Source: Camellia lanceoleosa (Eukaryota; Streptophyta; Magnoliopsida; Ericales; Theaceae). Taken from it: a stretch of 64,000 bases of DNA. Each line of letters starts with the position of its first letter. Position 1 is the first letter of the stretch. The notes beneath the pieces were generated by a model. That model saw nothing but the letters and a program-made list of their open reading frames with translations, was not told where the DNA came from and made no database searches. Location: assembly GCA_025200525.1 (NCBI GenBank), contig CM045762.1, positions 31,266,196 to 31,330,195 on the forward strand, in the 5' to 3' direction. Below, in pieces: positions 21,685-32,756 of this stretch. The translations under genes and the position numbers were made by a program.

Positions 21685-23864
21685 ACTTAGGCTGTCCAGG
21701 CACTCCCTCTGTGTGTCCAACCGGACTACTGAGCACGCTCCTTCAACCGAGATAAATTATTTCTTAATTTATAAAATAAATGAAATCTGAGATATTTGGT
21801 AGAAACCCCTGGAGGTCTAGCCGATTTCCGAAGAGACTACCACATACCAACCGATGTAAACCTTACTTTGGCCGAACAAGGTGTAGACCCCTGGGGCGAG
21901 GAGGGCTTCGTCCCCTTTACTCTCCAGTCAATAATCGAGACCGGACTCAGATTCCCACCCACCCCTTATTATCTGTGAATTTCTTAGGCAGACTAGACTT
22001 TGCCCTACCCAACTATCCACCAACACATACCGAATAATAATGGGTATAGATGCCCTGAACCAGCAAACCGGTCTGAACCTAGGTCTGCCGAGATACTACA
22101 TCAGTACTCAATAGGATCCAAAACCAATTTGGTGCTACTATCGAGAGTCGCCGAGGTAGAAAAAGATTATAAAGCACACCGGACAAAGATGTCAATGATG
22201 ACGACTTCTTCTGGGTGTCTGGAAACTTTGAGGACTTCCAAGCCCGAATTCCAGGCCGAAGAATAAACGGGGAGAAAGGGGAGCCCGGTATATACACTTC
22301 GGCTTTCATTTCGCCGTTCTCTTGAACTTTACTTTTGTGTAAACCGGACTAACACTTGTCTTCTTTTGCTTTGCAGATAAAGCTCATCTCATCTCCAACT
22401 ACAACTATCCCAACACCACCGTACTCCGCGCCGCACTCCGGGTGAAAGAAAGAGGCTGGGCTAAACTTCTTGACTTCGAGCCGACCTACACATACTCCGG
22501 TCGACGAAAAGCAAAAGTAACAGATTTTCTCCTCGAAGATCCACCAGAGCCGGACCCAACCTTGCCCGAAATTGTCCTTGCGCCTAACCCCGTAAGAAGA
22601 GATGGCTAAGAAAAAAAGCAGAATGAGGGCCATGCTCACGAAACAAACCCAACCGAGGTACCGCGATCCGGCCAACCACCCGATGCGTGATGGCTCTTCC
22701 ATCCCATGACCTGCCTTGGCGAAACAAGCGTGCGGACTAGCCAAACGCCACACCTTGTTGACGAAGAGGAGAATGTTCGCCACCAAGCCCACCGCGCCCC
22801 AAATCCAACCAGTAGGAATCATCCAACCGTCGAAAACCCCAATGGGCTCCCCTAGTTTTCAACAACCGGCTATCGACGAGGTGACTCCGTCGTCTCGGAT
22901 AAGGATCACCCATCGCCTTCAACTGGCGAGGGGTGTGCCTTCCGAAAGACATGGAACACCATTCCAAGAAGCTCAACACCGAGATAAAATCACTCCGGTC
23001 TGCTTCAAAGTCAATGATCGTGGTAAGTAACACTGGCCTTCCTGTCTTCAAAATTTATCCAACTTCCACTTCGGTCAATTAACTAAAAAATCTACCACTC
23101 TGTGCAGGCTCTTCAGAAAACCACGCTTGCACACCGGCAGGTGATGGAGCTTCGTAAGACTGCGAGGCAGGCCATGAAAGACGCAGTGGCCAAAGCTACC
23201 GAACTAACACAAGCAAAGAACAAGGCGGCCGAACTGGAGGCCGAGGTAGACCGTCTAACCGGACTGGTTACCTCGGCTGAAAGTGACAAACAAAAGGCCG
23301 TCACCGAGGCGAAAGATCACTACTTGTGGGAGATGGCCCAGCTTCAAAATAAAAAAGACGCCGAAATGAACCTGCTGAAGGCCGAAGTAAAAAGGGCCCG
23401 AAAGCAGGGATTCAAGAAGGCTGAAGACGCATACGGCCTTCAATGCGGCGCAGCCAAAGACCTCTTCTTTAAGTGCGGCTGGCGGAGTGCGGTGGAGAAG
23501 CTCGGTTGCACCCCAGATACCGATGCTTACAACGCTCCACCGTACTTCATTCAAACTTCATAAGCGATATGCGGACGATCTTCAAAAGGCATTCCTGGAA
23601 GCGTCTGGTGACGAAGAGGATGATGAAGATGATGACGATGATGATGAAGATGAGGGGGAGCCATCTCTGACTCCGGTCGCCACCGATCAACAAAACAATC
23701 AAGCAGCTCGGTTGGAGCCAACCGTGGACTTGACGACCGAGACACCAGCTAACTCTCTCCTGCCCGCGGATACCACGGTCCAAACCGGGCTCCCTCCCCA
23801 AACCGGTCTCCAGGCAGCTGCTGATGCGGAGCTTGATGCCGAACTAGATGCACTTCTAGGATGA
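21685..23864 (+). pseudogene. Tat-A antisense gene (PF04195-like protein), spliced
   Basis: Coding exons inferred from conserved splice sites: 21685-22287 (ATG about 21780, donor CCCG|GTATAT), 22377-23022 (after TTTGCAG, donor GTG|GTAAGT) and 23108-23864 (after TGTGCAG). The N-terminal part shows VETPGGLADFRRDYHIPTD, LAEQGVDPW, HQYSIGSK and GNFEDFQARIPGR. It resembles the 'putative gypsy type transposon' family PF04195. Exon 4 encodes a Lys/Glu/Ala coiled coil (about 23110-23440), then LFFKCGWRSAVEKLG, then an acidic DEEDDEDDDDDDEDE tail. Small frameshifts (one near 23560) break it. It converges on integrase. Function is unknown; antisense extra genes are known in Tat elements. Confidence 0.7.
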
Positions 23865-24049
23865 CTGTTTTTTGTAATTTTTGTTTCTTTTTTCTCTTGT
23901 ACTTCGGTTTTGGAACTATGTAACCGGACTATGGTCCCACAATTACACTTCCTTTTTGATTTGAATGAAAAAATCTTTTAACTTGCACTCCGGTTCTGAA
24001 CTTGCTCGGTTGTTTGCTTTTCCATGAACTTGATTACACAACTGTGATC

Positions 24050-25130
24050 TCGGTTGACCATATACCTCACTTGCCAACCACTCTTCAGCCGATGTAACTT
24101 ACTTCGGCTGAAGAGTACAAAGAGTTGGTTTAATCCAGCCAACCACTCTTCAAAGGTGTATCGACTTCAAGAGAAGTACAAAGAGTTGGTTTAATCGATA
24201 ACCACTCTTCAAAGGTATAACTTACTTGGTCAAGAGTACAAAGAGTTGGTTTAATCCAGCCAACCACTCTTCACCGGTATAACTTACGGTGAAGGGTACA
24301 AAGTCGGTTTGATCGATAACCACTCTTGGCCGGTATAACTTACTTCGGCTGAAGAGTACAAAGAGTTGGTTTAATCCAGCCAACCACTCTTCAGCCGGTA
24401 TAACTTACTTCGGCTGAAGAGTACAAAGAGTTGGTTTAATCACCAACCACTCTTCACCAGGTATAACTTACTTGCTAAAGAGTACAAAGAGTTGATAAAT
24501 CCACCAACCACTCTTGGTAGGTATAACTTACTAATTTGAAGGGTACAAAGAGTCGGTTTGATCCATAACCACTCTTCGTAGGTATAACTTACTTGGTGAA
24601 GAGTACAAAGAGTTGGTTTAATCGATAACCACTCTTCACCAGGTATAACTTACTTGGTGAAGAGTACAAAGAGTTGATAAATCCGACCAACCACTCTTCA
24701 TAGGTATAACTTACTGGTGAAGAAGGGTACAAAGAGTCGGTTTGATCGATAACCACTCTTCAAAATTAAGTATAACTTACTTGGTCAAGAGTACAAAGAG
24801 TTGGTTTAATCCAAATTAACCTCTGTAGCCATTCCCATACTTTGGCTAAGTGTTGGTTTAGCCATTCCCATACTTTGGCTAAGTGTTGGTTTAGCCATTC
24901 CCATACTTTGGCTAAGTGTTGGTTTAATCCAGCCAACCTCTATGTAGCCATTCCCATACTTTGGCTAAGTGTTGGTTTAATCCAGCCAACCTCTATGTAG
25001 CCATTCCCATACTTTGGCTAAGTGTTGGTTTAATCCAGCCAACCTCTATGTAGCCATTCCCATACTTTGGCTAAGTGTTGGTTTAATCCAGCCAACCTCG
25101 AAGTTGGTTTTTCCAGCCAACTTAGAATGT
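24050..25130. repeat. Tandem-repeat island of Tat-A
   Basis: 24060-24820 has about twelve irregular ~60-bp units containing CAACCACTCTTC, TATAACTTACTTCGGCTGAA and GAGTACAAAGAGTTGGTTTA. 24826-25090 has about five ~53-bp units of CCATTCCCATACTTTGGCTA. The first type is the reverse complement of the Tat-B 63-bp unit. The island lies between the convergent ends of integrase and the antisense gene. Confidence 0.92.
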
Positions 25131-25329
25131 TTGGTTATTCCGACCAAATGTCCTGCGGCACGATCCCGATCTGGCTTAGGAGGGTTAATAGTTGGTTATT
25201 CCGGCCAACTATGTTTACAATGCTACTAACTTGCTAAAACTACTTTCTACGGAAAACAAATATACTAAAAAGAATCGACTTGTTTCATTGAGAAAGTAGA
25301 AAATTACACATACTCAAAAAGAAAAAAAG

Positions 25330-26345
25330 CTAAAAGTAAAATAACTTTAGATTGGCAGTGTTCCACGGCCTAGGAATTGCTTTGCCATCCTCATCTTCCA
25401 AGTGGTATGCCCCTTTGCCTGCTAATCCGACCACTTTGTAAGGACCTTCCCAATTGGGCCCTAACTTGCCATCTCCTGGGACCAATGTGTTTCCCATCAC
25501 TTTGCGAAGTACCCAATCGCCAATCTTGAACTGTCTTGGATGTACTGTTTTGTTGTATTTTCTGGACAACTCTTGCTGATAGGAGGCGATGTGTACCAGC
25601 GCCTTTTCTCGTCTTTCTTCCACCAGGTCAAGTTCCAATGCTATTGCTTCGCCATTTAGGTCTGGATCAAAGTTTTCACTCGAATCGTGGGAAGGCCGAC
25701 TTCTAAGGGGATGACAGCTTACAAGCCATATGCTAAGGAGAATGGTGTTTCCCCTGTAGACCGTCGCGGTGTGGTGCGATAAGCCCATAAGACATGAGGA
25801 GCTCTTACGCCCTTGCCTTTGGCTTTCTCCAACCATTTCTTCAATCCGTCCAGACAACTTTATTTGACGCCTCCTTTGACCATTTGCTTGGGGATATGCG
25901 GTGTGGAGTTGTAGAATTCTATCTTGTAATCTTCGCAAAAGCCCTGAAAATTCGCCATCAAAGTCTTGGTTATGCGAAATCGGTGCTTTTGGTATGCCAT
26001 GAGTAATGATGTTACGCGGACAAACTTCTTCACATCTTTTTCCTTGATTGGCTAAGGCTTGCTTCCACCCACTTTGTGAAGTAGTCTGTTCGCAAGAAAG
26101 AACTTCCGCTGTTACTGGAAATGGGAGTGGTCCCACTATGTCCAAGCCCCACATTGCGAAAGGCCATGGACTAGTGAGAGGTAGGAGTTCTCTTCTTTGG
26201 TTGGTGAATTTGATCATAAACTTCCGACACTTTTCGCATTTTTGACATACTTCTCTGAATCGCTTGCATGTAGGGCCACCAATATCCTTGTGAAATAGCT
26301 CGGTATGCCAATGACCTTCCTCCTTGATGGTACGCCGCATACACC
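25330..26345 (-). pseudogene. Tat-A integrase
   Basis: Stop at 25330. The reading frame covers 336 codons but jumps in meaning because of compensating indels relative to Tat-B. Recognisable are the zinc-domain end (KDIGGPTC, C..CEKC), MWGLDIVGPLP (first Asp), AYPQANGQ and the intact C-terminal part (KYNKTVHPRQFKIGDWVLRK, GPNWEGPYKVVGL). The second Asp region reads ISHNQDF instead of ISDNGTQF, so catalysis is lost. Last residues NLKLFYF match Tat-B. Confidence 0.82.
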
Positions 26346-27737
26346 TTCATGTATTTCGAACAAGAATGCTTCTACCTTCTTTGGGGTGGACACACTTTAA
26401 GTAGGGTCTGAAACGACTTCTTGTATAATGCTAAGGATGGAGAGAGCCAAAATCGTTGCGACTTGGCTCTTATTGCATTGGCTTCTTTCTTATCTTACGG
26501 TAGAGTCCGTCTTTCGAGAACGATATGATGGGATCCATCCAAGAAGGACCTAACTCCGCGCAACATACCTCTTGACCACGGGTCTTCAATACTTGGTGCA
26601 GGCGGATAGTCGACCAATAGTGGATGAGGATGGAGGTGTTCGCCATCGGCGAGGCACGCAAGTTAAATCTGCTCTACTATTCTCCTTCACCTTAATCTGT
26701 TCTATTCGACGACTTCAAACTTCTTGATCTCTGTCGACTAAGTCTTGGTACTTAGCCATTCTTTCATCCTTTGCTTCATAATCGCGAAATTTGATTCACC
26801 ACCAATTGCAGTCGTCAGTAAACCATTAATTGATGGCCTTCATGTATCTTTGACTTGAGCCTGCAAGAAAGCGCCGTACTCACCGTTGTTCGTATTTGGG
26901 AAGCCAAGGTTGATCGCTGCTCCACTACCAAGCCGTCGGAGAGATGAGGACTATGCCAAGTCTGCTTCATGTCGATTAGGCGCCATCCACAAAGAGTTTC
27001 CACATCTCCCCAACGAACAACTTCCAACGGTGGAGGGTCGGTCGATGCCTTGGGGTCTTCAGTTGCTAATGTCTTCTTGAGAATCCACATGATCGCCTTG
27101 TCTTCTGTTGGGCCCAAGTCATTAGTTGCTAGTGAATTTTGACTTGGTGTGGTAAGGTTGGCCTCTTCTTCGCCTTCTTTATCTGATGCCTTTGGTATTG
27201 CTGAGTAGCCTTTGTACTAGGGGTTGCGCTATTCGGCGTCAAACTCCATCCCTAGGTTGGTTGTATCGGTCGGTCAATTGGGCAAACTTGGTGGCTTCAG
27301 AGTGAACTTCTGCGGCGAAGTCGCCAAAGATTGGGCTTTCTTTGCGGTTACGGGTTGGAACTGCACGTCATATTGTCCCAATTCCTTCGCCCTTCAAAAC
27401 TTCGCCCGGAAAAGTTGGCCCTCTCAAGCAGAGCTTTTCGGTGGAAAAAGCAGGGCGACAATGGTGTGGGCGTGAAAGTAGTGCGCCAATTTCTGGATGC
27501 CATCATTAAGGCGGTGCTAACTTCTCGAGGCAAGTATCTTGCTTGGCTCCTAGCAATGTCTTCTTGACATAGAAGATAGGTAGGTGTTGGATTCTTCGCC
27601 GAACCAACCTTGCACTTCTGCGTCTTTGAGACCGCCAAATAGAGGAGGAGTTCTTCCCGGTATGGGGTAACAAGTAATGGTGGAGAAGACATGTACTCCT
27701 TCAGACTTTCAGAGCTTTGTCGCATTCTTCGTCCCAC
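26346..27737 (-). pseudogene. Tat-A RNase H domains, fragmented
   Basis: Minus strand. 27348-27737 carries [16 protein letters not shown] and the first RNase H (YLAVS, broken by indels). 26815-27117 retains pieces of the second, archaeal-type RNase H (DGLVVEQ) and its hinge. 26470-26661 holds the region before integrase (LGPSWMDPII, FSKDGLYRKI). All pieces align in order with Tat-B 39830-41200. No single frame spans the region. Confidence 0.72.
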
Positions 27738-28810
27738 TCAAACTTAGCTTTTAATGACTGGAAGAATGGACGCAATCTGTCTGAAGACCGACTGATGAAT
27801 CGGTTAAGTGCTGCCGCCATGCCGGTGAGATGCTGTACTTCTTTCACCGAGTTAGGTCTCTCTAACTCCTGAATTGCTTTGATCTGAGAAGGATCTGCCT
27901 CTATACCTCGATTGGTTACCAAGAAGCCTAAGAATTTGCCTGATCCTACTCCGAAAGCACACTTCGACGCGTTGAGGCGTAACTTATGCTTTTTCAGGAT
28001 CTCAAACATCTCACTTAGGTCCTTGAGATGGTCACTCTCACTCTTGCTCTTGACCACCATATCATCGATGTAAGCCTCCATTGTTTTGCCTAACAATGGT
28101 TCAAACATCTTGGTGACCATTCTCTGGAATGTCGCCCCTGCGTTCTTCAGGCCAAAGGGCATGACCTTATAATGATATAGTCCTCTTGGAGTGGTGAAGG
28201 ATGTGACCTCTGATGCAGCTCATGCATTGCGATCTGGTGGTAGCCTCTGTATGCGTCGAGGAAGCTTAACTGCTTTGTGACCGGTATTAGGTCGACCAAT
28301 TGATCTATCCTTGGCAAGGAAGCTATCCTTGGGGCATGCTTTGTTGCAGTTTATAGTCGACGCAGACGCGCCACTTCCCATTCTTTTTCGGCACCACAAC
28401 CGTGTTGGAAATCCACAGGGTAGTGCACCTCACTAATTGCTGCTGCCTCCAACAAGTTTCCCACTACCTCTACTACTATTTCGGCGTGGTGGAGTCGCGA
28501 TCTGCGAGTGCGTTGAATGACCGTGCAGCGGAAGGGTGGGCGTTGAGTTGGTGGCGAGATGAAGTTGGGGTCAATGCACGGCATGTCGTATGGAGTCGGC
28601 GAACACTTCTATGTTGGAAGTTAGAAATTCCAAGACCTCCACTCTCTGTCTTTGGACAACGACAGGCCAAGCAAGAAGAACTTATCCGGGTTCTTCTCGT
28701 CTATTCGACCTCCACCAAGTCCTCCATCGCTTTTTGATCGGCCGCTTTGCCAACATCCGAATAGTTCATTACTCTCCGGTTCTTCGACGAATGAACATAT
28801 CCTTTGGCGG
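27701..28810 (-). pseudogene. Tat-A reverse transcriptase
   Basis: 27701-28162 is a clean 153-codon stretch: [26 protein letters not shown] (catalytic YIDD kept) and [19 protein letters not shown], then [17 protein letters not shown]. 28163-28810 has the fingers/palm start in several frames (MPCIDPNF, HHAEIV, VGNLLEAAAI). It is nearly identical to Tat-B in the clean part. Confidence 0.85.
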
Positions 28811-30313
28811 TAGCTACTATTCGTTATGACGAAACCTTTGCTTGGACATTATCTGGTCCCCATAAACTTCTTCTATTACTCCAGTGTCGTTGGGGAACCT
28901 CATCACTTGGTGGTAAGAGGATGCCACCGGGCGCATGGCGTGCAGCCATGTTCTGCCTAAGGTAATGTTGTAGGTGGATGGGACCTTGGCACCGAACTCT
29001 ACTTGCCGTTACACTTCCATACGGTGGAAGGATGATTTTGCCGACCGCCACTCGGCATAGAGTTGAATCCAATCAAAGGGATACTGGTGGGGCCAAGTCT
29101 TTATCTTGACTTTAGTTGCTTGAAGGTTTCATAGTACATGATTTACGCGAGCTACCTTGGTCAATCGAGAATCCGCAGCGTCAAAATCCTTGACTCGGAG
29201 AGTGACGACCAAGGCATCGTTGTGTGGGCAATATATTCTGTCCAAGTCTTTATCTGAAAAGGACATGATGTTTGTGGCTTCTGTCCTCCCCCTTTTGACG
29301 ACTGGTTGGGCACTTAGCACCTCTTTCAAGTGCTCTGCCTTTTTGATTGAACCTCTGAGCTCGCATACTCGCTCACGGTTCAAAGACTCCATGGATTACG
29401 TTGATGGTGCCTTGTGGCGGGCGTCGTCGGCATTCCATTGGGGAGGTTGTGGTCTTGAAATTTGGCGCGCCTCCTTCTATGTATTTATCCGGGTGGCTGC
29501 GCCACCAATTCTTCCAGATGTTGCCTCGATGCGTGCGATTTTGATTCGGTGCCCTTTTCCTTGTGGAAGGTGCATCCGATCTCATCGTAATCCTACGGGC
29601 CTCGCCAACCTTGGCAGGCCACTTGACGAAAGGCTCGTCTCGAATCTCACTGAGTATACGGTAGATCGGCTTCTTGAACACCGTGGTTATGGCAGTTCGG
29701 ACTCTCAACCATCTCTTGTCCTGGTCTTCATCATTGTCGCGTCTGCCCTGCATTTTGGTTTGGCGACCTCTCGTATTGACCTTTCTTGGGTCTTCTTCTC
29801 GTGTAGCGTCGCGCTTTTTGCCTTAACACAGCGCCATCCTCTTCTACGATGTCTTGATGCACTCTCTCCATCGTGGCCTCCATTGTAAGTGGCGGAGTCA
29901 TGGTGATAGAGTCCTCACCGTTCTCGACCGAAGGCCTCTTTGTCTTCGCATGAATGGCTAGGTTGGTTGGGCGATCTCAACTGGTTGAATGTCTCCCAAG
30001 ATGCTTGTTGTAAGACCTCGGTCTCTTTGTCGCCCATATCGATGGAAACAATCGGTCGATCTCCACCGGAGTTTTTGTGTTTGTTCTCAACCGTTACAAA
30101 CGCCTCTTAATTGCGCCAGAGGCTATCTCGCTCGAAGCTTCTCAAACCAAAGTTAAGCCTAGGTCGCCGAGGCTTGAGGGAATAAGATACACATCAACGC
30201 CTCATTCCGCCGATATCTGACCATAACTTTGGCGAAAGTGGCTCAAGTGGGTGTAAGGATCATCTTTCCTTCATACGTCGTGAACTTGGGTTGTAAGAAG
30301 CGGAAGCGCGTTC
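28811..30313 (-). pseudogene. Tat-A gag core, nucleocapsid and protease, fragmented
   Basis: 29129-29392 reads ERVCELRGSIKKAEHLKEV and MSFSDKDLDRIYCPHNDAL, the linker before the protease. 28824-29072 covers the protease end in the wrong frame. 29373-29753 keeps FKKPIYRILSEIRDEPFVKW and part of the nucleocapsid (HREN-type Cys/His pattern is disrupted). 29880-30313 corresponds to the gag core of Tat-B (37141-37612) with many small indels. Confidence 0.75.
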
Positions 30314-31081
30314 TCAATCTTCGACGAATGGTGAGGTCTGCTTTCGCCAATGCCTTATCCGTGGTTCAGTATGCCAAGTGCGCGGCCTTGGCATTCCAAC
30401 CTCGACGCTTCCATGCGTCCGAGGAGCCAATCGCTGCAAGGCAGGAACCCTGTGGGGATCGCGCGTCCTGGCGTCCTCCTTCCATCGCGCCTTTTCTTCC
30501 AACACGGACCTTAGGTCGGACGACCTAGGTAATTCCGTCTGTCTGGACCTCGTATGATGCGTATGTGAGGGCCAATAAGTACTTCCCTCCGTGTATGACC
30601 TTTCAGGCTTCGTCCTCTCAGACCTGGAGTGACGAGTCCTGGAAGATACGGATCGCGTGTCGCCTGTCCTGAGGCTTCTGTCCTCTGGTTGCGAGGGTGT
30701 AGAATTCCTACCACGACCCTCGGAGTGGCGAGGGGGCGTCTTGTTGTTGCGCCCCACTCCTGTCGCCACTTCTTTTCCTTTCATCTGGCGCTTCAGAGAC
30801 TCCATGTCCGCCGCCATCTTGCGGATCAGTTCGTCTTGTTCTCTGACGCGATCTTCCAGAACTTGAGGATCAACTCTGCGCCTTTGTCTTTCTGGGCTTT
30901 GCGAACGAGAAGGATGAGGACTGCCATTCCTCCTTCGTCCCCTCGCATCCCTCCTGGAGTTCTGCCTTTGTGGTTCCAGACTCGCCATGGGAGGGATCAA
31001 AGGTAGGCCTTCGCGTCTTGCACCTCCCTCCGGAGTTAGTCCGTCAACGGCGGACTGCGGCAGTTCTTCGTTGTTTGCCAT
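30314..31081 (-). pseudogene. Tat-A gag N-terminus
   Basis: The start MANNEELPQSAVDG at 31081 lies just downstream of the 5' LTR and PBS. The frame continues 255 codons with an Arg/Ser/Pro-rich region (RGRRRNGSPHPSRSQSPERQ), a short coiled coil (LEDRVREQDELIRKMAADM) and a basic Arg-rich tail before it goes out of frame into the capsid core. The same start occurs at 36430 in Tat-B. Confidence 0.82.
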
Positions 31082-31130
31082 TGATATTCGAGAAAAGCTT
31101 GATCAAGAGGTTGTTTTTTGTCTGATATTT

Positions 31131-31148
31131 CCCACAGACGGCGCCAAT
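31131..31148 (-). promoter_or_regulatory. Primer-binding site of Tat-A
   Basis: Minus strand: ATTGGCGCCGTCTGTGGG, immediately after the 5' LTR end CCCGTACA. TGGCGCCGT is the start expected for priming by a tRNA ending ACGGCGCCA, the tRNA-Asp type often seen in Tat/Athila elements. Confidence 0.8.
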
Positions 31149-31944
31149 TGTACGGGAAAGAAATTCACCTTCTCGTATAATCCTGTTGACCAAGTCAGCG
31201 TTCCTCAATACGTCGTCGTTCCACCACCTGAAAACACAAACGTGAGCTGGCCGGCGGGGGTGTGCCGGAAACCTCTCCGATGCCCAAGTCAATAAACAAC
31301 ACAAGAAGGCTAAAGCTCTGTGTATTCAGGAAGCAAAATTCTGTTACCTTGGCAAAGGTGGCATTGGTGAGCTTATATAGGTTTCACGTGGCACAGTCCT
31401 AGTAGGACTCTAACTTCTCCATGCAAAGAGTCCTTCCAGAACTCACATTCCTCCATGCGTAGAGTCCTTCTAGGATTCATACTCTTCCTAGAAGATAATG
31501 CTCATCTTCAACACCCCCCTCACTGCATAAGCCAAGTGAGATGGCTTTTACTACGGCCGAACTCCTTTACAACCGAAGTAACACATAGTCCGGCCTTCAC
31601 CTTACTTCTCTTACCTCGGTTTCCAATGCCACAACTGAGCTATCCATAAGAGAGCTCAACCGGACTAGGACGCGGCCAGGCCGAACTAACAAGTCCAGAC
31701 CGGTGTCAACATGCAACCGGACTAGCATATAAGAACCGATATAATCCCACGACCGGTCTACCAACTGGAACCGGACTATCTCGATACTTGAAGCAACCGA
31801 GGTACGCGCCCTTTAAGAACCGGACTACCCCATACTTCACCTTTTCTCACTGAGAGTCTTCCATTCTTGTGCTGACCTCGGCCCAACACCTAGCTCGGCC
31901 CAACACCTAGCTCGGCCCAATAATGAATATAAATTACCCTCACA
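31149..31944 (-). repeat. 5' LTR of Tat-A
   Basis: Same ends as the left copy. Differs by scattered substitutions and an extra CACCTAGCTCGGCCCAA duplication near 31890-31915. Confidence 0.9.
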
Positions 31945-32756
31945 GTTACTCTATGTCACTTCTATTTAAACAATAAACATAGAGTTGTTCCTTAAGAGTT
32001 GATGAAACCATTGTTGTTTCTACTCCAACTTTGTCCTATATAAAGAATTGAGATTCTTTGTAGACCTATTATCGGAACCGTTACTTAGGTAAAATCCTCC
32101 AAGCACCCCCACATTTTAAGCATTCTAAAGAAACTTAATTCCTCTTGTTGATGTATAATTATACAAAATATTAATACACCCCCACAATTCTGAGATAAAT
32201 CAGAATATATCATTAATTGGCGTGCTTGAACTAAATAACAAGATGTAAACTGTTTTGTGAATATAATCACAATACTAATTTGTCTAAAACCAATTAGACT
32301 TCATAACTTGCTTTTGCAGTGCAACGAAGAAATGACTAAAACCGGTTGTGGCCACAACACTTTGTCAAATAACATTTCTTTAGCCATGATTAATTTCTTT
32401 TTGTTTACTGCAACCCTTAATTCCAATCTCAACAACGAATATAAATATCACTGTATAAATACATTTACATCTTATTCGTCTTAACCAGTATTGGTGACTA
32501 CGTCGACAATTACCAAAGTGTCTTTCACCCATGAAATATTTTAACTTATAATATTTCATTACAGAGTTATCAGTCACCACACCAATTTTAGTCTGTATTC
32601 CAAAGAATCTTTATGTCAAAACACATAAGTTCACATTTTTATCAATACTTCGATAAATAATTGACATCCATTTATAATACACCGCATACCAAATTGATAT
32701 TAATGACATCATAAATTGATTGTCAACTCTACAACATATGTAGACATGGAAACATA

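Larger units (their letters stand above)
19680..31944 (-). mobile_element. Tat-A: complete but decayed Tat-lineage Ty3/gypsy element
   Basis: LTRs 19680-20460 and 31149-31944 and the exact target duplication GTTAC (19675-19679 and 31945-31949) define it. Reading the minus strand: 5' LTR, PBS, gag, protease, RT, RNase H, integrase, tandem repeats, then a plus-strand (antisense) gene, PPT and 3' LTR. The LTR copies differ at few sites plus one ~17-bp duplication (near 31886-31918), so insertion is fairly recent. Yet gag-pol is full of small indels, suggesting it was already defective or came from a defective template. Confidence 0.92.
19632..32756 (-). repeat. Right arm of the inverted repeat, split by Tat-A
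   Basis: The inner 48 bp (19632-19679) and the outer ~812 bp (31945-32756) join cleanly when Tat-A is removed. The pair then forms a perfect-looking hairpin with 18724-19574. Mismatches between the arms are few (for example CATTTTGT/CACTTTGT near the 19110/32355 pair). Confidence 0.88.

Noticed and set aside
24060..25130. Regularly spaced repeats that might suggest a CRISPR-like array
   Set aside because: No unique spacers between constant repeats, the context is a plant retrotransposon, and the units match the Tat-B satellite in reverse.
29157..29888. 243-codon plus-strand frame in Tat-A
   Set aside because: Antisense shadow of the gag/protease region; no domain and the minus strand carries clear Tat protein segments.
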